From: an uncultured Lachnospiraceae bacterium
GTDB lineage: Bacteria; Bacillota; Clostridia; Lachnospirales; Lachnospiraceae
NCBI GenBank assembly: GCA_910589075.1
Contig: CAJUSK010000005.1
Location: 124,001 to 188,000, forward strand
Reading direction: 5' to 3'
DNA: 64,000 nucleotides
The notes beneath the pieces were generated by a model. That model worked only from the letters and a program-made list of their open reading frames with translations. It was not told the DNA's origin and made no database searches. Positions 33,985 through 44,464 of this stretch are shown in pieces. Position 1 is the first letter of the stretch. Each line of letters starts with the position of its first letter. Both the position numbers and the translations under genes were made by a program.

Positions 33985-35220
33985 TTATTTTCTGTGGGAT
34001 GTTGTATTGCCTTCGTTTTCGCAACGCTGGGCAGAAATAAACACGAGTATGGTCCCGGCTGCGGATACTCCCAGCGCCGCTGCCAGCATGGCCGGAATCC
34101 CTTTTTGATCCATTAAAAAGCCGCCCAGAAGGCTGCCAAACACACTGCCGATTGTATTGGTGGCCGTCATAAATGCCTGCCCTCTGGCATGATCGGAAGG
34201 CCGGATCAGCGCGTTGGTATAATAGACAGACGCGGGCACAAACAGACCAAACCCCAACATCTGGGCAGGCTGTGCCAGGTATATACCCATCACATTGCCC
34301 GCGAGAAGTGTCAGAAATGCCTTGACTGTAAAGAATACGCCGGACACCCGCAACAGGTTTCTGCTGGAAAATTTTCGTATCATAAAGGAGAATGCAATCA
34401 TAATGGGCAATTCCAGTACTGCGGACAGCCCGGAAGCAATCCCCATCTCCCGGCTGCCTCCTTTATGGTATGTCATAATCTGAAACAGATAATTGTTTAA
34501 CATATTGTGGCAGATAAACAGCAGGGAAATCCCTGTGAGCAGCACAAAAAATCTTTTATATGTTCTGAAAAACGAAGACTCTCTTTCTGTCTCTGTACAA
34601 TTTAATTTGTTTTCGTCAGTATGGTGTTCCATCTCATGGCTTTCGCCTCTCTCCGTCCGGAACAGAAAACATCCTGCAGCCACAAACACCATCAAATAAC
34701 AAAACACAATCAGCAACGGGATGACGATGACACCGGTGGAAAACCGTTCAATGTATGTGCCTGCCAAAAATGAAATAACTGCATAAGATATGGATCCGAT
34801 TCCTCTGGCCAGACCGAAATTCACCGGAATACCACGATTCATACATTCCATGCCCATGGCGTTGATCAGTGGTGTGAGAATCTGCAGTGTGGCCAGCAAA
34901 ATCCCATAAAACAGGGCATAACAGAAAAAATGGAGTCCGTCAAGGAGTAAAGCCGCTCCGCCTGCCAGCATACATACTGCCAGGATCATAACCAGTGTCC
35001 GCAGAGTCAGTCTCCTGCTCCGGTCAGCCAGGCCTGCCACTATGGGCTGCAACAGCGTGGAAATAACGCCGGCAACGGCTATTACAATCCCGATCTGCGA
35101 ATTGCTGTATCCCCTGGACAGCAGAAACACGCTGGCATAATTGAACACAATACAGAAACTCATCCAAAAGCTGCCCTGCAGCCAGGAATATTTTATCGTT
35201 GGAATATAACGGTCTGCCAT
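33985..35220 (-). CDS. MFS transporter (LacY/nucleoside symporter-like)
   Basis: 411 residues, 12 predicted membrane segments in two bundles, with a charged central loop (~195-220). Loop motifs ADRSRRLTLR after TM2 and AVAGVISTLLQPIVAGLADR resemble the MFS_1-like/LacY group, which moves sugars or nucleosides with protons. The ATG immediately follows the stop codon of the kinase-like gene upstream, with GAGGAAAG as ribosome site, so the two are one unit. Substrate unknown. Confidence 0.82.
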   Translation of the reverse strand: MADRYIPTIKYSWLQGSFWMSFCIVFNYASVFLLSRGYSNSQIGIVIAVAGVISTLLQPIVAGLADRSRRLTLRTLVMILAVCMLAGGAALLLDGLHFFCYALFYGILLATLQILTPLINAMGMECMNRGIPVNFGLARGIGSISYAVISFLAGTYIERFSTGVIVIPLLIVFCYLMVFVAAGCFLFRTERGESHEMEHHTDENKLNCTETERESSFFRTYKRFFVLLTGISLLFICHNMLNNYLFQIMTYHKGGSREMGIASGLSAVLELPIMIAFSFMIRKFSSRNLLRVSGVFFTVKAFLTLLAGNVMGIYLAQPAQMLGFGLFVPASVYYTNALIRPSDHARGQAFMTATNTIGSVFGSLLGGFLMDQKGIPAMLAAALGVSAAGTILVFISAQRCENEGNTTSHRK

Positions 35221-35847
35221 TTACTTTCTGCTTTCCTCAAAATCCTGAACATACTGACAAATCAGTTTAACCGTCCCCTGGACGCCGAGTACACCGCTGT
35301 TGATACATAAATCATAACTGTCGGCGCGTCCCCACTTTTTAGAGGAATAATAGTTATAATAACTCTGACGCTGTTTATCCTTTTTCAGAATCATGTCTTT
35401 GGCTTTGTTTTCATTTACCTCATATTTTTTACTGATCCGCCGGATTCGCACGGCCTCATCCGCATAAATAAACAAATGCAGGCTGTTGCCGAATTCACTG
35501 AGGGCATAGTCGGCACATCTTCCCACGATAATGCAAGGGCCTTCCCCGGCAATTTTCTTAATGGTGTCAAACTGCGCGAGAAAAACCTTCTGACTGATGG
35601 GCATATCCACAAAGGAAGAAGCGTTATAGCCAAAAGAATACGTATCCATAACCAGATTATATAAAAATGAATTGGTTGGACGTTCATCATGATTGGCCAG
35701 CATTTCCTCACAAAATCCACTTTCCTTTGCCGCCCTTGTGAGCAGTTCTTTGTCATAGCATTTGATGCCTAATTGTTCGGCAACCTTTTCCCCAATTTCC
35801 CGTCCGCCGGAACCGAATTGCCGTCCGATTGTAATAATAGTATCCAT
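35221..35847 (-). CDS. Cytidylate kinase-like protein
   Basis: 208 residues. It belongs to the cytidylate kinase-like family (PF13189): GRQFGSGGREIGEKVAEQLGIKCYDKELL contains a modified P-loop (GSGGREIG), and CIIVGRCADYAL plus RIRRISKKY supply substrate and LID-like residues. True Cmk has a GxxGSGKS loop, so the phosphate acceptor is uncertain; relatives often accompany transporters. The start at 35847 follows AAAGGTGG. It has its own good promoter. Confidence 0.82.
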   Translation of the reverse strand: MDTIITIGRQFGSGGREIGEKVAEQLGIKCYDKELLTRAAKESGFCEEMLANHDERPTNSFLYNLVMDTYSFGYNASSFVDMPISQKVFLAQFDTIKKIAGEGPCIIVGRCADYALSEFGNSLHLFIYADEAVRIRRISKKYEVNENKAKDMILKKDKQRQSYYNYYSSKKWGRADSYDLCINSGVLGVQGTVKLICQYVQDFEESRK

Positions 35848-35870
35848 ACAAAGCACCACCTTTCCTATTC

Positions 35871-35899
35871 AGTATACAGAAAAACTGTACAATTTTCAA
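35871..35899 (-). promoter_or_regulatory. Promoter of the kinase-like/MFS unit
   Basis: On the minus strand TTGAAA (35894-35899) and TATACT (35871-35876) with a 17-base spacer, 24 bases before the start codon. Confidence 0.82.
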
Positions 35900-36010
35900 G
35901 TTTAATATTCTGCCTTTCTGGTGCAGACTGCATATAGGGTTACAGTTCACACCCGGGCCGGGTACTGTATTGTTTACGGCTGACTGATATGGATGCAACC
36001 CTGTATTGCT

Positions 36011-36901
36011 TTAAGAATTCCCGAAAGAAGGGTGATTCTTTAATTGTTTCATGATTTCTATTCCTACAGGCGTTGCGGCAAGGCCGCCCATACCGGTCTC
36101 CCGCAGGGATGTATCCATCTTATCTCCCACCGCCTTCATGGCGTCGATGACCTGGTCCGGCGGTATCCTGCTTTCGATTCCCGCCAGCGCCATATCTGCA
36201 CTGGACAGAGCGTTCACTGCCCCGATCACATTTCGCTTGATACAGGGGATTTCCACCAGTCCTGCCACCGGATCGCATACCAGCCCCATAAGATTTTTCA
36301 GGGCCATGGCGGCGGCATGGATGATTTGCTTCCCGCTGCCTCCTTCCAGAGATACCAGCGCACCGGCAGCCATAGCGCTGGCGCTTCCGATTTCCGCCTG
36401 ACAGCCGCCCTGTGCGCCGCTGATGGACGCCCTGAGTGCAATCACCTGTCCGATACCTGCCGCCGTATACATAGCCTCCAGCACAGTTTCATCCTGTGAG
36501 GCGTGGGTTTCATAATATGGTATGAGTACGGCCGGCAGTACACCACTGGCGCCTGCCGTAGGTGCTGCCACAATGCGTTTCATACATGCATTGGACTCCG
36601 CTGTTTTCAGCGCTTCCGTCATCACACGGCCCATAAATTCCCCACACAGAGGTGTGCGGGAAGTACAATATGTTTCCATCTGCTTTCCCTGGCCGCCTGC
36701 CAGGGCGCTGGCTGACTTTCGCTCCGGTTCATAGTCCGCGCTGGCCTGCAGCATGGCATCCCAGGTATAACGCATCTGCTCCATGGAAGCCTCGCGGGTA
36801 ACATCCCGCTGTGCCAAATCATCCTCCAGCACAGCTTCCCAGAAATGTACATGATGTTTCTCCATATATTCCATGATTTCTTCTAATGATGAAAAAGCCA
36901 C
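36011..36901 (-). CDS. sdaAA: L-serine dehydratase, alpha subunit (Fe-S)
   Basis: 296 residues. It carries the 4Fe-4S cluster site of the serine dehydratase that makes pyruvate and ammonia. Typical blocks: RIVAAPTAGASGVLPAVL, GAQGGCQAEIGSASAMAAGALV and CDPVAGLVEIPCIKRN, which supply the conserved cysteines. The start codon is GTG at 36901; GAGGAG eight bases upstream lies inside the end of sdaAB. The two subunits are therefore translationally linked. Confidence 0.93.
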   Translation of the reverse strand: MAFSSLEEIMEYMEKHHVHFWEAVLEDDLAQRDVTREASMEQMRYTWDAMLQASADYEPERKSASALAGGQGKQMETYCTSRTPLCGEFMGRVMTEALKTAESNACMKRIVAAPTAGASGVLPAVLIPYYETHASQDETVLEAMYTAAGIGQVIALRASISGAQGGCQAEIGSASAMAAGALVSLEGGSGKQIIHAAAMALKNLMGLVCDPVAGLVEIPCIKRNVIGAVNALSSADMALAGIESRIPPDQVIDAMKAVGDKMDTSLRETGMGGLAATPVGIEIMKQLKNHPSFGNS

Positions 36902-36903
36902 TT

Positions 36904-37569
36904 TTAAATCTCCTCACTGTTAAAATAGGTTACTTTCAGGATACCTTCCGTATGGGACAGAAATTCGGCAGCCTCCGGGGAAATAAACTGATCCGTTTCC
37001 AGCACCATAACCGCGCGGCCATGTTTTCCGTCCCGGTATAGCTGCATGGACGCAATATTGATTTTCTTGTCCGACAACAGTCCGGCCACTGCGGCCACAC
37101 ATCCCGGTTTGTCCATATTGTGTACAATCAGCGTCGGTTTTTCCAGAGAAAAGTTCAGATCCACGCCGTCCAGTTTCTGTATCCGGATCCGTCCGCCTCC
37201 TATGGAAGCAGCCTGTACCTCCAGTTTCTTACCACTTTTTCCCACAAGACGCAAGAGTGCCGTGTTGGGATGGGCGTCATTGATCTCAATGGTACTGAAA
37301 GAAAAAGAAAGCCCCCGTTCCCTCGCAATGGCAAAGCTGTCAGGGATCCGGGTATCATCCGGTTTCATGCCCATCAGTCCCGCAATCAACGCCCGGTCTG
37401 TGCCATGTCCTGTTCCGGTGGTGGCAAAAGATCCATGCAGGTAAATATCTGCTTCCGCAGGCATATCATCCAGCAGCCTGTAGGAAACATATCCGATACG
37501 GGCGGCTCCCGCCGTATGAGAACTGCTGGGGCCCGTCATAACCGGCCCTAAAATATCAAAAATATGCAT
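36904..37569 (-). CDS. sdaAB: L-serine dehydratase, beta subunit
   Basis: 221 residues. The N-terminal domain opens FDILGPVMTGPSSSHTAGAARIG, the serine-binding region; the C-terminal third (from LIVHNMDKPGCVAAVAG) is an ACT domain that may sense an amino acid. The start follows AAGGAGAT. It precedes sdaAA with a two-base gap. In this group the pair lets the cell ferment serine. Confidence 0.93.
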   Translation of the reverse strand: MHIFDILGPVMTGPSSSHTAGAARIGYVSYRLLDDMPAEADIYLHGSFATTGTGHGTDRALIAGLMGMKPDDTRIPDSFAIARERGLSFSFSTIEINDAHPNTALLRLVGKSGKKLEVQAASIGGGRIRIQKLDGVDLNFSLEKPTLIVHNMDKPGCVAAVAGLLSDKKINIASMQLYRDGKHGRAVMVLETDQFISPEAAEFLSHTEGILKVTYFNSEEI

Positions 37570-37720
37570 ATCCTTATCTCCTTATAATACAGGAAAATCC
37601 TGCGGCCAGGAAAATGGGTTCCTGACATGCAGAATCTCCTATTTTACGCAGTTTTATTCCAGTGCAGCGAGCCAGTGTGGCCATACCTGCATGCGCATCT
37701 GTAGACTGCCGCGGGGATGA

Positions 37721-37760
37721 ACAACAAAAAAACGGGCAAAACATGTATTTCTGTTGTCAT
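37721..37760 (-). repeat. Short hairpin repeat, copy G (degenerate)
   Basis: ACAACAAAAAAA ... TATTTCTGTTGTCAT resembles the family read on the minus strand; ends and the TCAT tail are kept, but the core is changed. Confidence 0.55.
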
Positions 37761-37797
37761 CAATAACCGGGGCATCTGTCCGGCTACTGCCATAGAG

Positions 37798-37833
37798 GTC
37801 AGATACCCTGCAGGAAACTGCAGGGTATCTGAC
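37798..37833 (-). terminator. 16-bp perfect hairpin abutting the cstA stop
   Basis: GTCAGATACCCTGCAG and its exact complement flank a four-base GAAA/TTTC loop. It begins at the base right after the cstA stop codon. There is no U-run on the minus strand, so it may protect the 3' end or act as a weak terminator. Confidence 0.6.
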
Positions 37834-39545
<1,712 letters not shown>

Positions 39546-39549
<4 letters not shown>

Positions 39550-40079
39550 AAAAATCGTCTCCTTTTCTTTTTCTTTTGAAATAGTATATTCTTCATAATT
39601 TTCACCACACACTTTCCGCTTTTGTTTGTACTGATCTGATGACTGGAAACTTCCAGCACAGCGGTATGGAAATCCATCCATCCATGCAGAGAAAAATGAA
39701 AACTTTTGAAAATCCGGCATTTTTTCAATGTCCTGCGAGCCTCTTCCTCACAGGTATCACAGATAAAGACCGGTGTAATATAGGTATACATATGTTCCGG
39801 GCCGATATGTGCCCGCTTCATCCCGTCCTCATAAGCAAAATCGCGGCACTGTTCAAAGGCCGCTCTGGTAAGATGCTCTATATCAAACACATAGACAAAC
39901 TCTTCACGGTATGCCGACCACAGGTTTGCTTTTCTTGTCAGTACATACTGTCCGGAACGTTCAAAAAACTCACAGAGAGCTGTGAGCGGCTTCTGTTCTT
40001 CTTCGAACATCGTAATATTGAAACAGGTCCGATAGCTTTCCAGCAACCTGTCTATCGCTTGTTTTCTTGTATATTGCAT
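39546..40079 (-). CDS. Hypothetical protein upstream of cstA
   Basis: 177 residues. No membrane segment. A tyrosine/charged N-terminus (QYTRKQAIDRLLESY) is followed by a region with a CxxC pair (FICDTCEEEA) and a Lys/Arg-rich tail (FQKKKKRRRFL). It looks like a small cytoplasmic domain family of Lachnospiraceae, but I cannot name a function with confidence. The stop overlaps the cstA start by four bases, which suggests a regulatory link with CstA. The ATG at 40079 is 37 bases from the -10 box; a TTG at 40103 is too close to the predicted transcription start. Confidence 0.7.
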
Positions 40080-40115
40080 AATATTTTCGGTTGTCCCTTT
40101 CAAAACAATGTACTT

Positions 40116-40145
40116 ATTATAGCACCGTAGTTATAGATTTTTCAA
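40116..40145 (-). promoter_or_regulatory. Promoter of the hypothetical/cstA unit
   Basis: On the minus strand TTGAAA (40140-40145) and TATAAT (40116-40121), spacer 18. Confidence 0.78.
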
Positions 40146-40217
40146 TCTTTTTTAATAATTATTTAATAATTGTGCATTTTCAGTCTATGCAGACAGTGTT
40201 TTTGCAAAACAACAAAA

Positions 40218-40252
40218 TGACAGCTATACCACTGTTTCTGATATAGCTGTCA
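40218..40252 (-). terminator. Probable terminator of aroB-lspA-rluD
   Basis: An 11-bp perfect stem TGACAGCTATA / TATAGCTGTCA with a 13-base loop. On the minus strand it is followed by TTTTGTTGTTTTGC. The 117-bp repeat separates it from rluD. Confidence 0.7.
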
Positions 40253-40262
40253 CTTATTGTTC

Positions 40263-40380
40263 TTTCACAGGAAAGTGCGTCCTATGAAACAAAAAGGATG
40301 CGCAGCTTCGCGCGCGGAACAAAAGCTGCGCTTTCCGGAAAATACGGACGCGAGAGGTATACGAAGCAAACTTTTGTTCT
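40263..40380 (+). repeat. 117-bp dispersed repeat, copy 3
   Basis: Same unit as at 453-685, same orientation on the plus strand, with about 15 changes. It lies immediately downstream of rluD, ending six bases beyond its stop codon on the minus strand. Confidence 0.85.
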
Positions 40381-40386
40381 GTCTTA

Positions 40387-41370
40387 TCATCCGGATGAAA
40401 GGATGTTCAGTAAATTTTGAAAATATGCCGGCAACGGCGCTTCTGTTTCAATATAGCGGCCTGTCCGGGGATGCGTAAATCCCAATATACGGGCATGCAG
40501 TGTCTGTCCTTCCAGTGAAAAACCGCTTTTCCGTCCGGGTGCGTACACAGTATCGCCCAGCAATGGATGCCCCAGGGACGCCATATGCACCCGTATCTGA
40601 TGGGTTCGACCCGTTTCCAGACGGCATTCGATATACGTATATTCCCGGAAACGGTTCAGTACGCGAAAATGGGTAATGGCATCCCGGCCGTTTTGATGAT
40701 TGACAGCCATACGCTTTCTGTCCTGTGGATGTCTGCCGATGGGGGCGTGTACAGTCCCTGTTTCTTCTTTGATAACACCATGTACAATGGCGGCATAATA
40801 CCTTGTAATCGTATGCTCCTTTAATTGCCGGGCAATGGAGACATGGGCAAAATCCGTTTTACATACCAGCAGGGAACCCGTGGTATCCCGGTCAATCCGA
40901 TGTACGATACCGGGCCGCGCAACCCCGCCGATCCCGGACAGGCTGTCCCTGCAATAAGATAAAAGCCCGTTCACCAGTGTCCCGCTGTAATGCCCTGCCG
41001 CAGGATGGACAACCATTCCCTTGGGCTTGTTGACTACCAGCAGATCACTGTCTTCATACAAAATATCCAGCGGAATGTCTTCCGGCAGTACATCCGTCTC
41101 CACAGGTTCGGGTATGAAAACCTGCACCCGGTCCCCTTGTTTTACTTTGTAGTTGGCCTTGACAGGACATGCGCCCACATGTACATATCCGCTCCGGATC
41201 AGTTTCTGAATATAGCTGCGGGAAAAAGAATCCGTCAGCAGTAACAGACATTTGTCAATGCGGATATCTTTCATATCTTCCGGGATATGGAAAGTCATCA
41301 GGCTGTTTTCCGGGACATCCTGGTTTTCTTCTATAGCATCTTCTGCAACAATCTCTTTTTCCCAGTTCAT
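40387..41370 (-). CDS. rluD: 23S rRNA pseudouridine synthase, RluD type
   Basis: 327 residues. S4 domain at about 35-95 (IRIDKCLLLLTDSFSRSYIQKLIRSGYV), catalytic domain after it. The catalytic Asp is in HRIDRDTTGSLLVCK; DLLVVNKPKGMVVHPAAGH and TGRTHQIRVHMASLGHPLLGD are RluD blocks. The order lspA-rluD is the usual one in Firmicutes. It sits 86 bases after lspA. Confidence 0.92.
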   Translation of the reverse strand: MNWEKEIVAEDAIEENQDVPENSLMTFHIPEDMKDIRIDKCLLLLTDSFSRSYIQKLIRSGYVHVGACPVKANYKVKQGDRVQVFIPEPVETDVLPEDIPLDILYEDSDLLVVNKPKGMVVHPAAGHYSGTLVNGLLSYCRDSLSGIGGVARPGIVHRIDRDTTGSLLVCKTDFAHVSIARQLKEHTITRYYAAIVHGVIKEETGTVHAPIGRHPQDRKRMAVNHQNGRDAITHFRVLNRFREYTYIECRLETGRTHQIRVHMASLGHPLLGDTVYAPGRKSGFSLEGQTLHARILGFTHPRTGRYIETEAPLPAYFQNLLNILSSG

Positions 41371-41456
41371 TCCGTAGTATCCCCCATGGTTGGCCTCTTA
41401 TCCTTGAACATATAAGATCCTTTTTCGCAGACAGACCCGTTTACAGAATATATTTT

Positions 41457-41978
41457 CTATGGTTGACTGTCGTTATTGAAAAATGCCAGGAAGTTTAAAT
41501 CTTCTTCTTTATAATAAAACAACAGCAGGATGGCAAGAATGCAGGTAGCTACCGTCACATAAATATCAGCCACATTGAAAATGGGGAAATGGATCAACAC
41601 AAAGGAAATAAAGTCCACCACGTAATCCAGCCGCAGTCGGTCGATGGTATTTCCCAATGCGCCGGCAGCAATCATCACCAGCAGAACATGCAAAATGGTA
41701 TATTTTTTCTGCGGTGGCAGGCGAAACAATAAACTTACAATCACAGCTACAATCAACAGTGATACAAATACAAATAAAATTTTCTGATTTTGCAGCATGC
41801 CAAAGGCAGCTCCACGGTTTTCCAGATAACTCAGTTCCAGGACGCTGGGAATTATGGGAATCGCCGGTTTGTATTTCAAACGGGCCACCGCAGCGTATTT
41901 GGTAAGCTGATCCACCCCAATCAGTAACAGCATACAAAACAAGTCTGCAATAATCAATCCCGGTTTTCGTCTGTTCAT
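41457..41978 (-). CDS. lspA: Lipoprotein signal peptidase (SPase II)
   Basis: 173 residues, four membrane helices. The catalytic aspartates lie in GALGNTIDRLRLDYVVDFISF and FPIFNVADIYV; YLENRGAAFGML is the conserved periplasmic block. It cleaves prolipoproteins before the lipidated Cys, such as the DacA-type lipoprotein encoded at 46.5-47.4 kb. It overlaps aroB by four bases. Confidence 0.95.
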   Translation of the reverse strand: MNRRKPGLIIADLFCMLLLIGVDQLTKYAAVARLKYKPAIPIIPSVLELSYLENRGAAFGMLQNQKILFVFVSLLIVAVIVSLLFRLPPQKKYTILHVLLVMIAAGALGNTIDRLRLDYVVDFISFVLIHFPIFNVADIYVTVATCILAILLLFYYKEEDLNFLAFFNNDSQP

Positions 41979-43081
41979 TCTCGTTCCTTTCCGTCGAACA
42001 CAATTTCTTCCAATGCAGTGCGCATTTCTTCTTCGGTTATGGTCTTATCCACAACCGCTTTTCCAATTTTTTTCAGCAGGACAAATTTTATTTGACCATG
42101 TTCCATCTTTTTGTCAGACCGTGTCAGACGCAGGATTTCTTCCACATCTACAGAGTCCACTGTAATAGGCAGGCCAAAGGGTACAAACATATCCCGGATT
42201 TCATAATATTCCTCCATGGACAATAGCTGCCGTTTCCAGGAAATCCAGGCAGCGGCCACACATCCCAGTGCCACACATTCGCCGTGGAACATAGTGAAAT
42301 TCTTGTATTTCTCCAATGCATGGCCAATGGTATGGCCAAAGTTCAGCAGCGCCCGCTCTCCCTGCTCTAATGGGTCTTTTTCCACAACCGCTTTTTTAAT
42401 CAGGCAGCTTTCGTAAATCATTTCTTCCAGCGTTTCCATATCCCGCTCGTTGATTTCTCCAAAGTGCCCAATCAGCCATTCATAATAAGCTGCGTTTTTA
42501 ATCAGTCCATGTTTCAGGATTTCCGCCATGCCGCTGGCATACTGCCGGTTATCCAGGGTTTTCAGGACGGACAGATTGATATATACAAGCCTGGGCATGT
42601 GAAATGCCCCCACCATATTTTTATACCGGTCGAAATCCACCCCCGTCTTACCGCCGATACTGCTGTCCACCTGTGCCAGCAGGGTTGTGGGAATCTGTAT
42701 AAAATCAATTCCCCGCAGATAAGTAGCTGCCGCATAGCCAGTCAGATCCCCCGTAACACCGCCTCCCAGAGCGATGAGCATATCCTTGCGGTCCAGATTG
42801 TGTTCAATAAAAAAGCGGTATGCCTCCTGCACGGTTCCCAGATGTTTGGAGGATTCTCCGGCAGGAAATGTATAAATCAGCACTTCCCTGCAATAAGGGG
42901 ACAGGGCTTTGGCAACATGGTCTGCATACAGCTCTCCCACCTGGGAATCTGTTACAATACAGAGCCTGCGGGATCCAATATCCAATGCCTCCAGCTCACC
43001 GGCCAATTCCTGAAAGCCGTCCGTGATCATGATGGTATATCTTTGTCTGGATGGAACATCCACTGTGATTCTTTTTCCCAT
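41975..43081 (-). CDS. aroB: 3-dehydroquinate synthase
   Basis: 368 residues. It converts DAHP to 3-dehydroquinate in the shikimate pathway (NAD+, metal). Blocks: FPAGESSKHLGTVQEAYRF, ALGGGVTGDLTGYAAATYLRG, QIPTTLLAQVDSSIGGKTGVD and FGHTIGHALEKY hold NAD and metal ligands. The start follows AACGGAG. It begins an aroB-lspA-rluD operon. Confidence 0.95.
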   Translation of the reverse strand: MGKRITVDVPSRQRYTIMITDGFQELAGELEALDIGSRRLCIVTDSQVGELYADHVAKALSPYCREVLIYTFPAGESSKHLGTVQEAYRFFIEHNLDRKDMLIALGGGVTGDLTGYAAATYLRGIDFIQIPTTLLAQVDSSIGGKTGVDFDRYKNMVGAFHMPRLVYINLSVLKTLDNRQYASGMAEILKHGLIKNAAYYEWLIGHFGEINERDMETLEEMIYESCLIKKAVVEKDPLEQGERALLNFGHTIGHALEKYKNFTMFHGECVALGCVAAAWISWKRQLLSMEEYYEIRDMFVPFGLPITVDSVDVEEILRLTRSDKKMEHGQIKFVLLKKIGKAVVDKTITEEEMRTALEEIVFDGKERE

Positions 43082-43117
43082 ATAATTTCTCCGTTCTTAT
43101 CTTCTGTTTTGTACAGG

Positions 43118-43165
43118 ACAATAGAAAGCACAACTTGCCTTGCGAACTTTCTGTTGTCATAAATA
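43118..43165 (-). repeat. Short hairpin repeat, copy D
   Basis: ACAATAGAAAG pairs with CTTTCTGTTGT (one G-U pair) around a longer core that ends TTGCGAA. It lies between sepF and aroB. Confidence 0.8.
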
Positions 43166-43175
43166 AAAGTTGCGC

Positions 43176-43205
43176 AAAAAGAACTTCCCATATGCACGGG
43201 AAGCT
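43176..43205 (-). terminator. Terminator after sepF
   Basis: On the minus strand AGCTTCCC / GGGAAGTT (one G-U pair) with an eight-base loop is followed by CTTTTTG. It starts 18 bases past the sepF stop. Confidence 0.78.
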
Positions 43206-43222
43206 CTGCCATCTCTATGTAT

Positions 43223-43717
43223 TTAAAAAGCCGGAACATCAAACCCGCTGTTGATAATCTCCTGAAAATCTCCGGATATATCCACGCTGGCAGGTGTAAC
43301 AATAAAGATATAATGAGATATTTTCTGCAGGTTCCCGCTGATTGCGAAGGTAGATCCTGATGTAAAATCAATGATACGCTGCGCAATTTCCACATCCAGT
43401 CCCTCCAGGTTGAGCACAACGGTCCGGTTGGCCAGCAGAGTTTCTGTAATTTCTCTGGCATCTTCCACTGTCGTAGGTTTGATTACACAGACCTCCATAC
43501 CGTTTCCCATTACCTTTCTTGAACTCTGGCGCATCGGTGTTACTTTGGATGAGGACTTCTTGGGTTTTTCCTCCGGTTCTTCTCTGACAGGTTCTTTTAC
43601 GGCAACCATTTTCCTGGGCTTTTCTTCCGGTTCTTCATCATAATAGTCATCGTCATAATAATCGTCATCATCTTCTGTCAGCTTCATGTAATTTAAAAAC
43701 TTGTCCATAACTCCCAT
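43223..43717 (-). CDS. sepF: Cell division protein SepF
   Basis: 164 residues. A short N-terminal amphipathic segment (MDKFLNYMKL) that binds membrane is followed by a highly acidic then Lys/Pro-rich linker (~15-75) and the SepF core (~80-164: VCVIKPTTVEDAREITETLL, VVLNLEGLD, QRIIDFTSGSTFA). SepF anchors FtsZ to the membrane. The start at 43717 has AAGGAG; it follows yggS by 16 bases, the common Firmicutes order. Confidence 0.94.
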   Translation of the reverse strand: MGVMDKFLNYMKLTEDDDDYYDDDYYDEEPEEKPRKMVAVKEPVREEPEEKPKKSSSKVTPMRQSSRKVMGNGMEVCVIKPTTVEDAREITETLLANRTVVLNLEGLDVEIAQRIIDFTSGSTFAISGNLQKISHYIFIVTPASVDISGDFQEIINSGFDVPAF

Positions 43718-43733
43718 TGCAGTTATCTCCTTA

Positions 43734-44441
43734 CTATTCTCCGGCAGGAATTCCATAATCCCGTTCACCGAATATTCCTGTTCCCACCCGTACATAACCG
43801 GCACCTTCACTGACCGCCACTTCATAATCTCCGGTCATACCCATGGACAGGACATCCATATTCACATTATCAATGTTTTTCTGCATTATGTCAACAGATA
43901 ATTGTTTCAGGGTACGAAAATATTGTCTGTTTTCTTCTGCATCTTCCACATAAGGCGCCACCGTCATCAGCCCTTTTATGGAAACAGCCGGGAGTGCGGC
44001 AATCTGTTCCACCAATTCCATGACCGCCTGTGTATCCGTAAGTCCGAATTTGGACTGTTCCCCGGCGGCATTGACTTCTATCAGAATCGAAGTTGTCACC
44101 TGTTTTTTCATGGATTCCCTGCTGATTTCTTCTGCAAGCCGCAGAGAATCAACGCTGTGTATCAGATGTACTTTGCCAACAATATATTTTACTTTGTTCC
44201 GCTGCAAATGTCCGATCATATGCCAACGGATGTCTTTCGGCAGTATCTCATATTTTTCCACCAGCTCCTGCACCCTGTTTTCTCCAAAATCTCTGCAACC
44301 CTGCGCATATGCTTCCTGCAACAGAGAAACGGGTTTGGTTTTGCTGACAGCAATCAGGGTTACCTCCCGTCTGTCCCGCCCTGCCTGTTTACACGCTCTG
44401 TCAATACGCGCATTTACCTGTTCCAGATTTTTGGCTATCAT
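43734..44441 (-). CDS. yggS: PLP-binding protein YggS/YlmE
   Basis: 235 residues, a PLP-homeostasis protein with an alanine-racemase-like barrel. The PLP Lys is in LIAVSKTKPVSLL; WHMIGHLQRNKVKYIV, SKFGL and LSMGMTGDYEVAVSEGAGYVRVGTGIFG are family marks. The ATG at 44441 is chosen for AGGAG eight bases upstream; GTG at 44450 is possible. It is in the HlyD-like/yggS/sepF operon. Confidence 0.94.
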   Translation of the reverse strand: MIAKNLEQVNARIDRACKQAGRDRREVTLIAVSKTKPVSLLQEAYAQGCRDFGENRVQELVEKYEILPKDIRWHMIGHLQRNKVKYIVGKVHLIHSVDSLRLAEEISRESMKKQVTTSILIEVNAAGEQSKFGLTDTQAVMELVEQIAALPAVSIKGLMTVAPYVEDAEENRQYFRTLKQLSVDIMQKNIDNVNMDVLSMGMTGDYEVAVSEGAGYVRVGTGIFGERDYGIPAGE

Positions 44442-44464
44442 GATGACCACTCCTGTTCTTGTGT

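Larger units (their letters stand above)
40104..40386. other. Gap between rluD and the cstA unit
   Basis: Holds no gene. From left to right: the promoter of the cstA unit, an AT-rich stretch, the rluD terminator and the third copy of the 117-bp repeat. Confidence 0.8.

Noticed and set aside
35926..36010. Terminator or riboswitch at ACCCGGGCCGGGT near 35949
   Set aside because: Only a five-bp stem, with no U-run on either strand.
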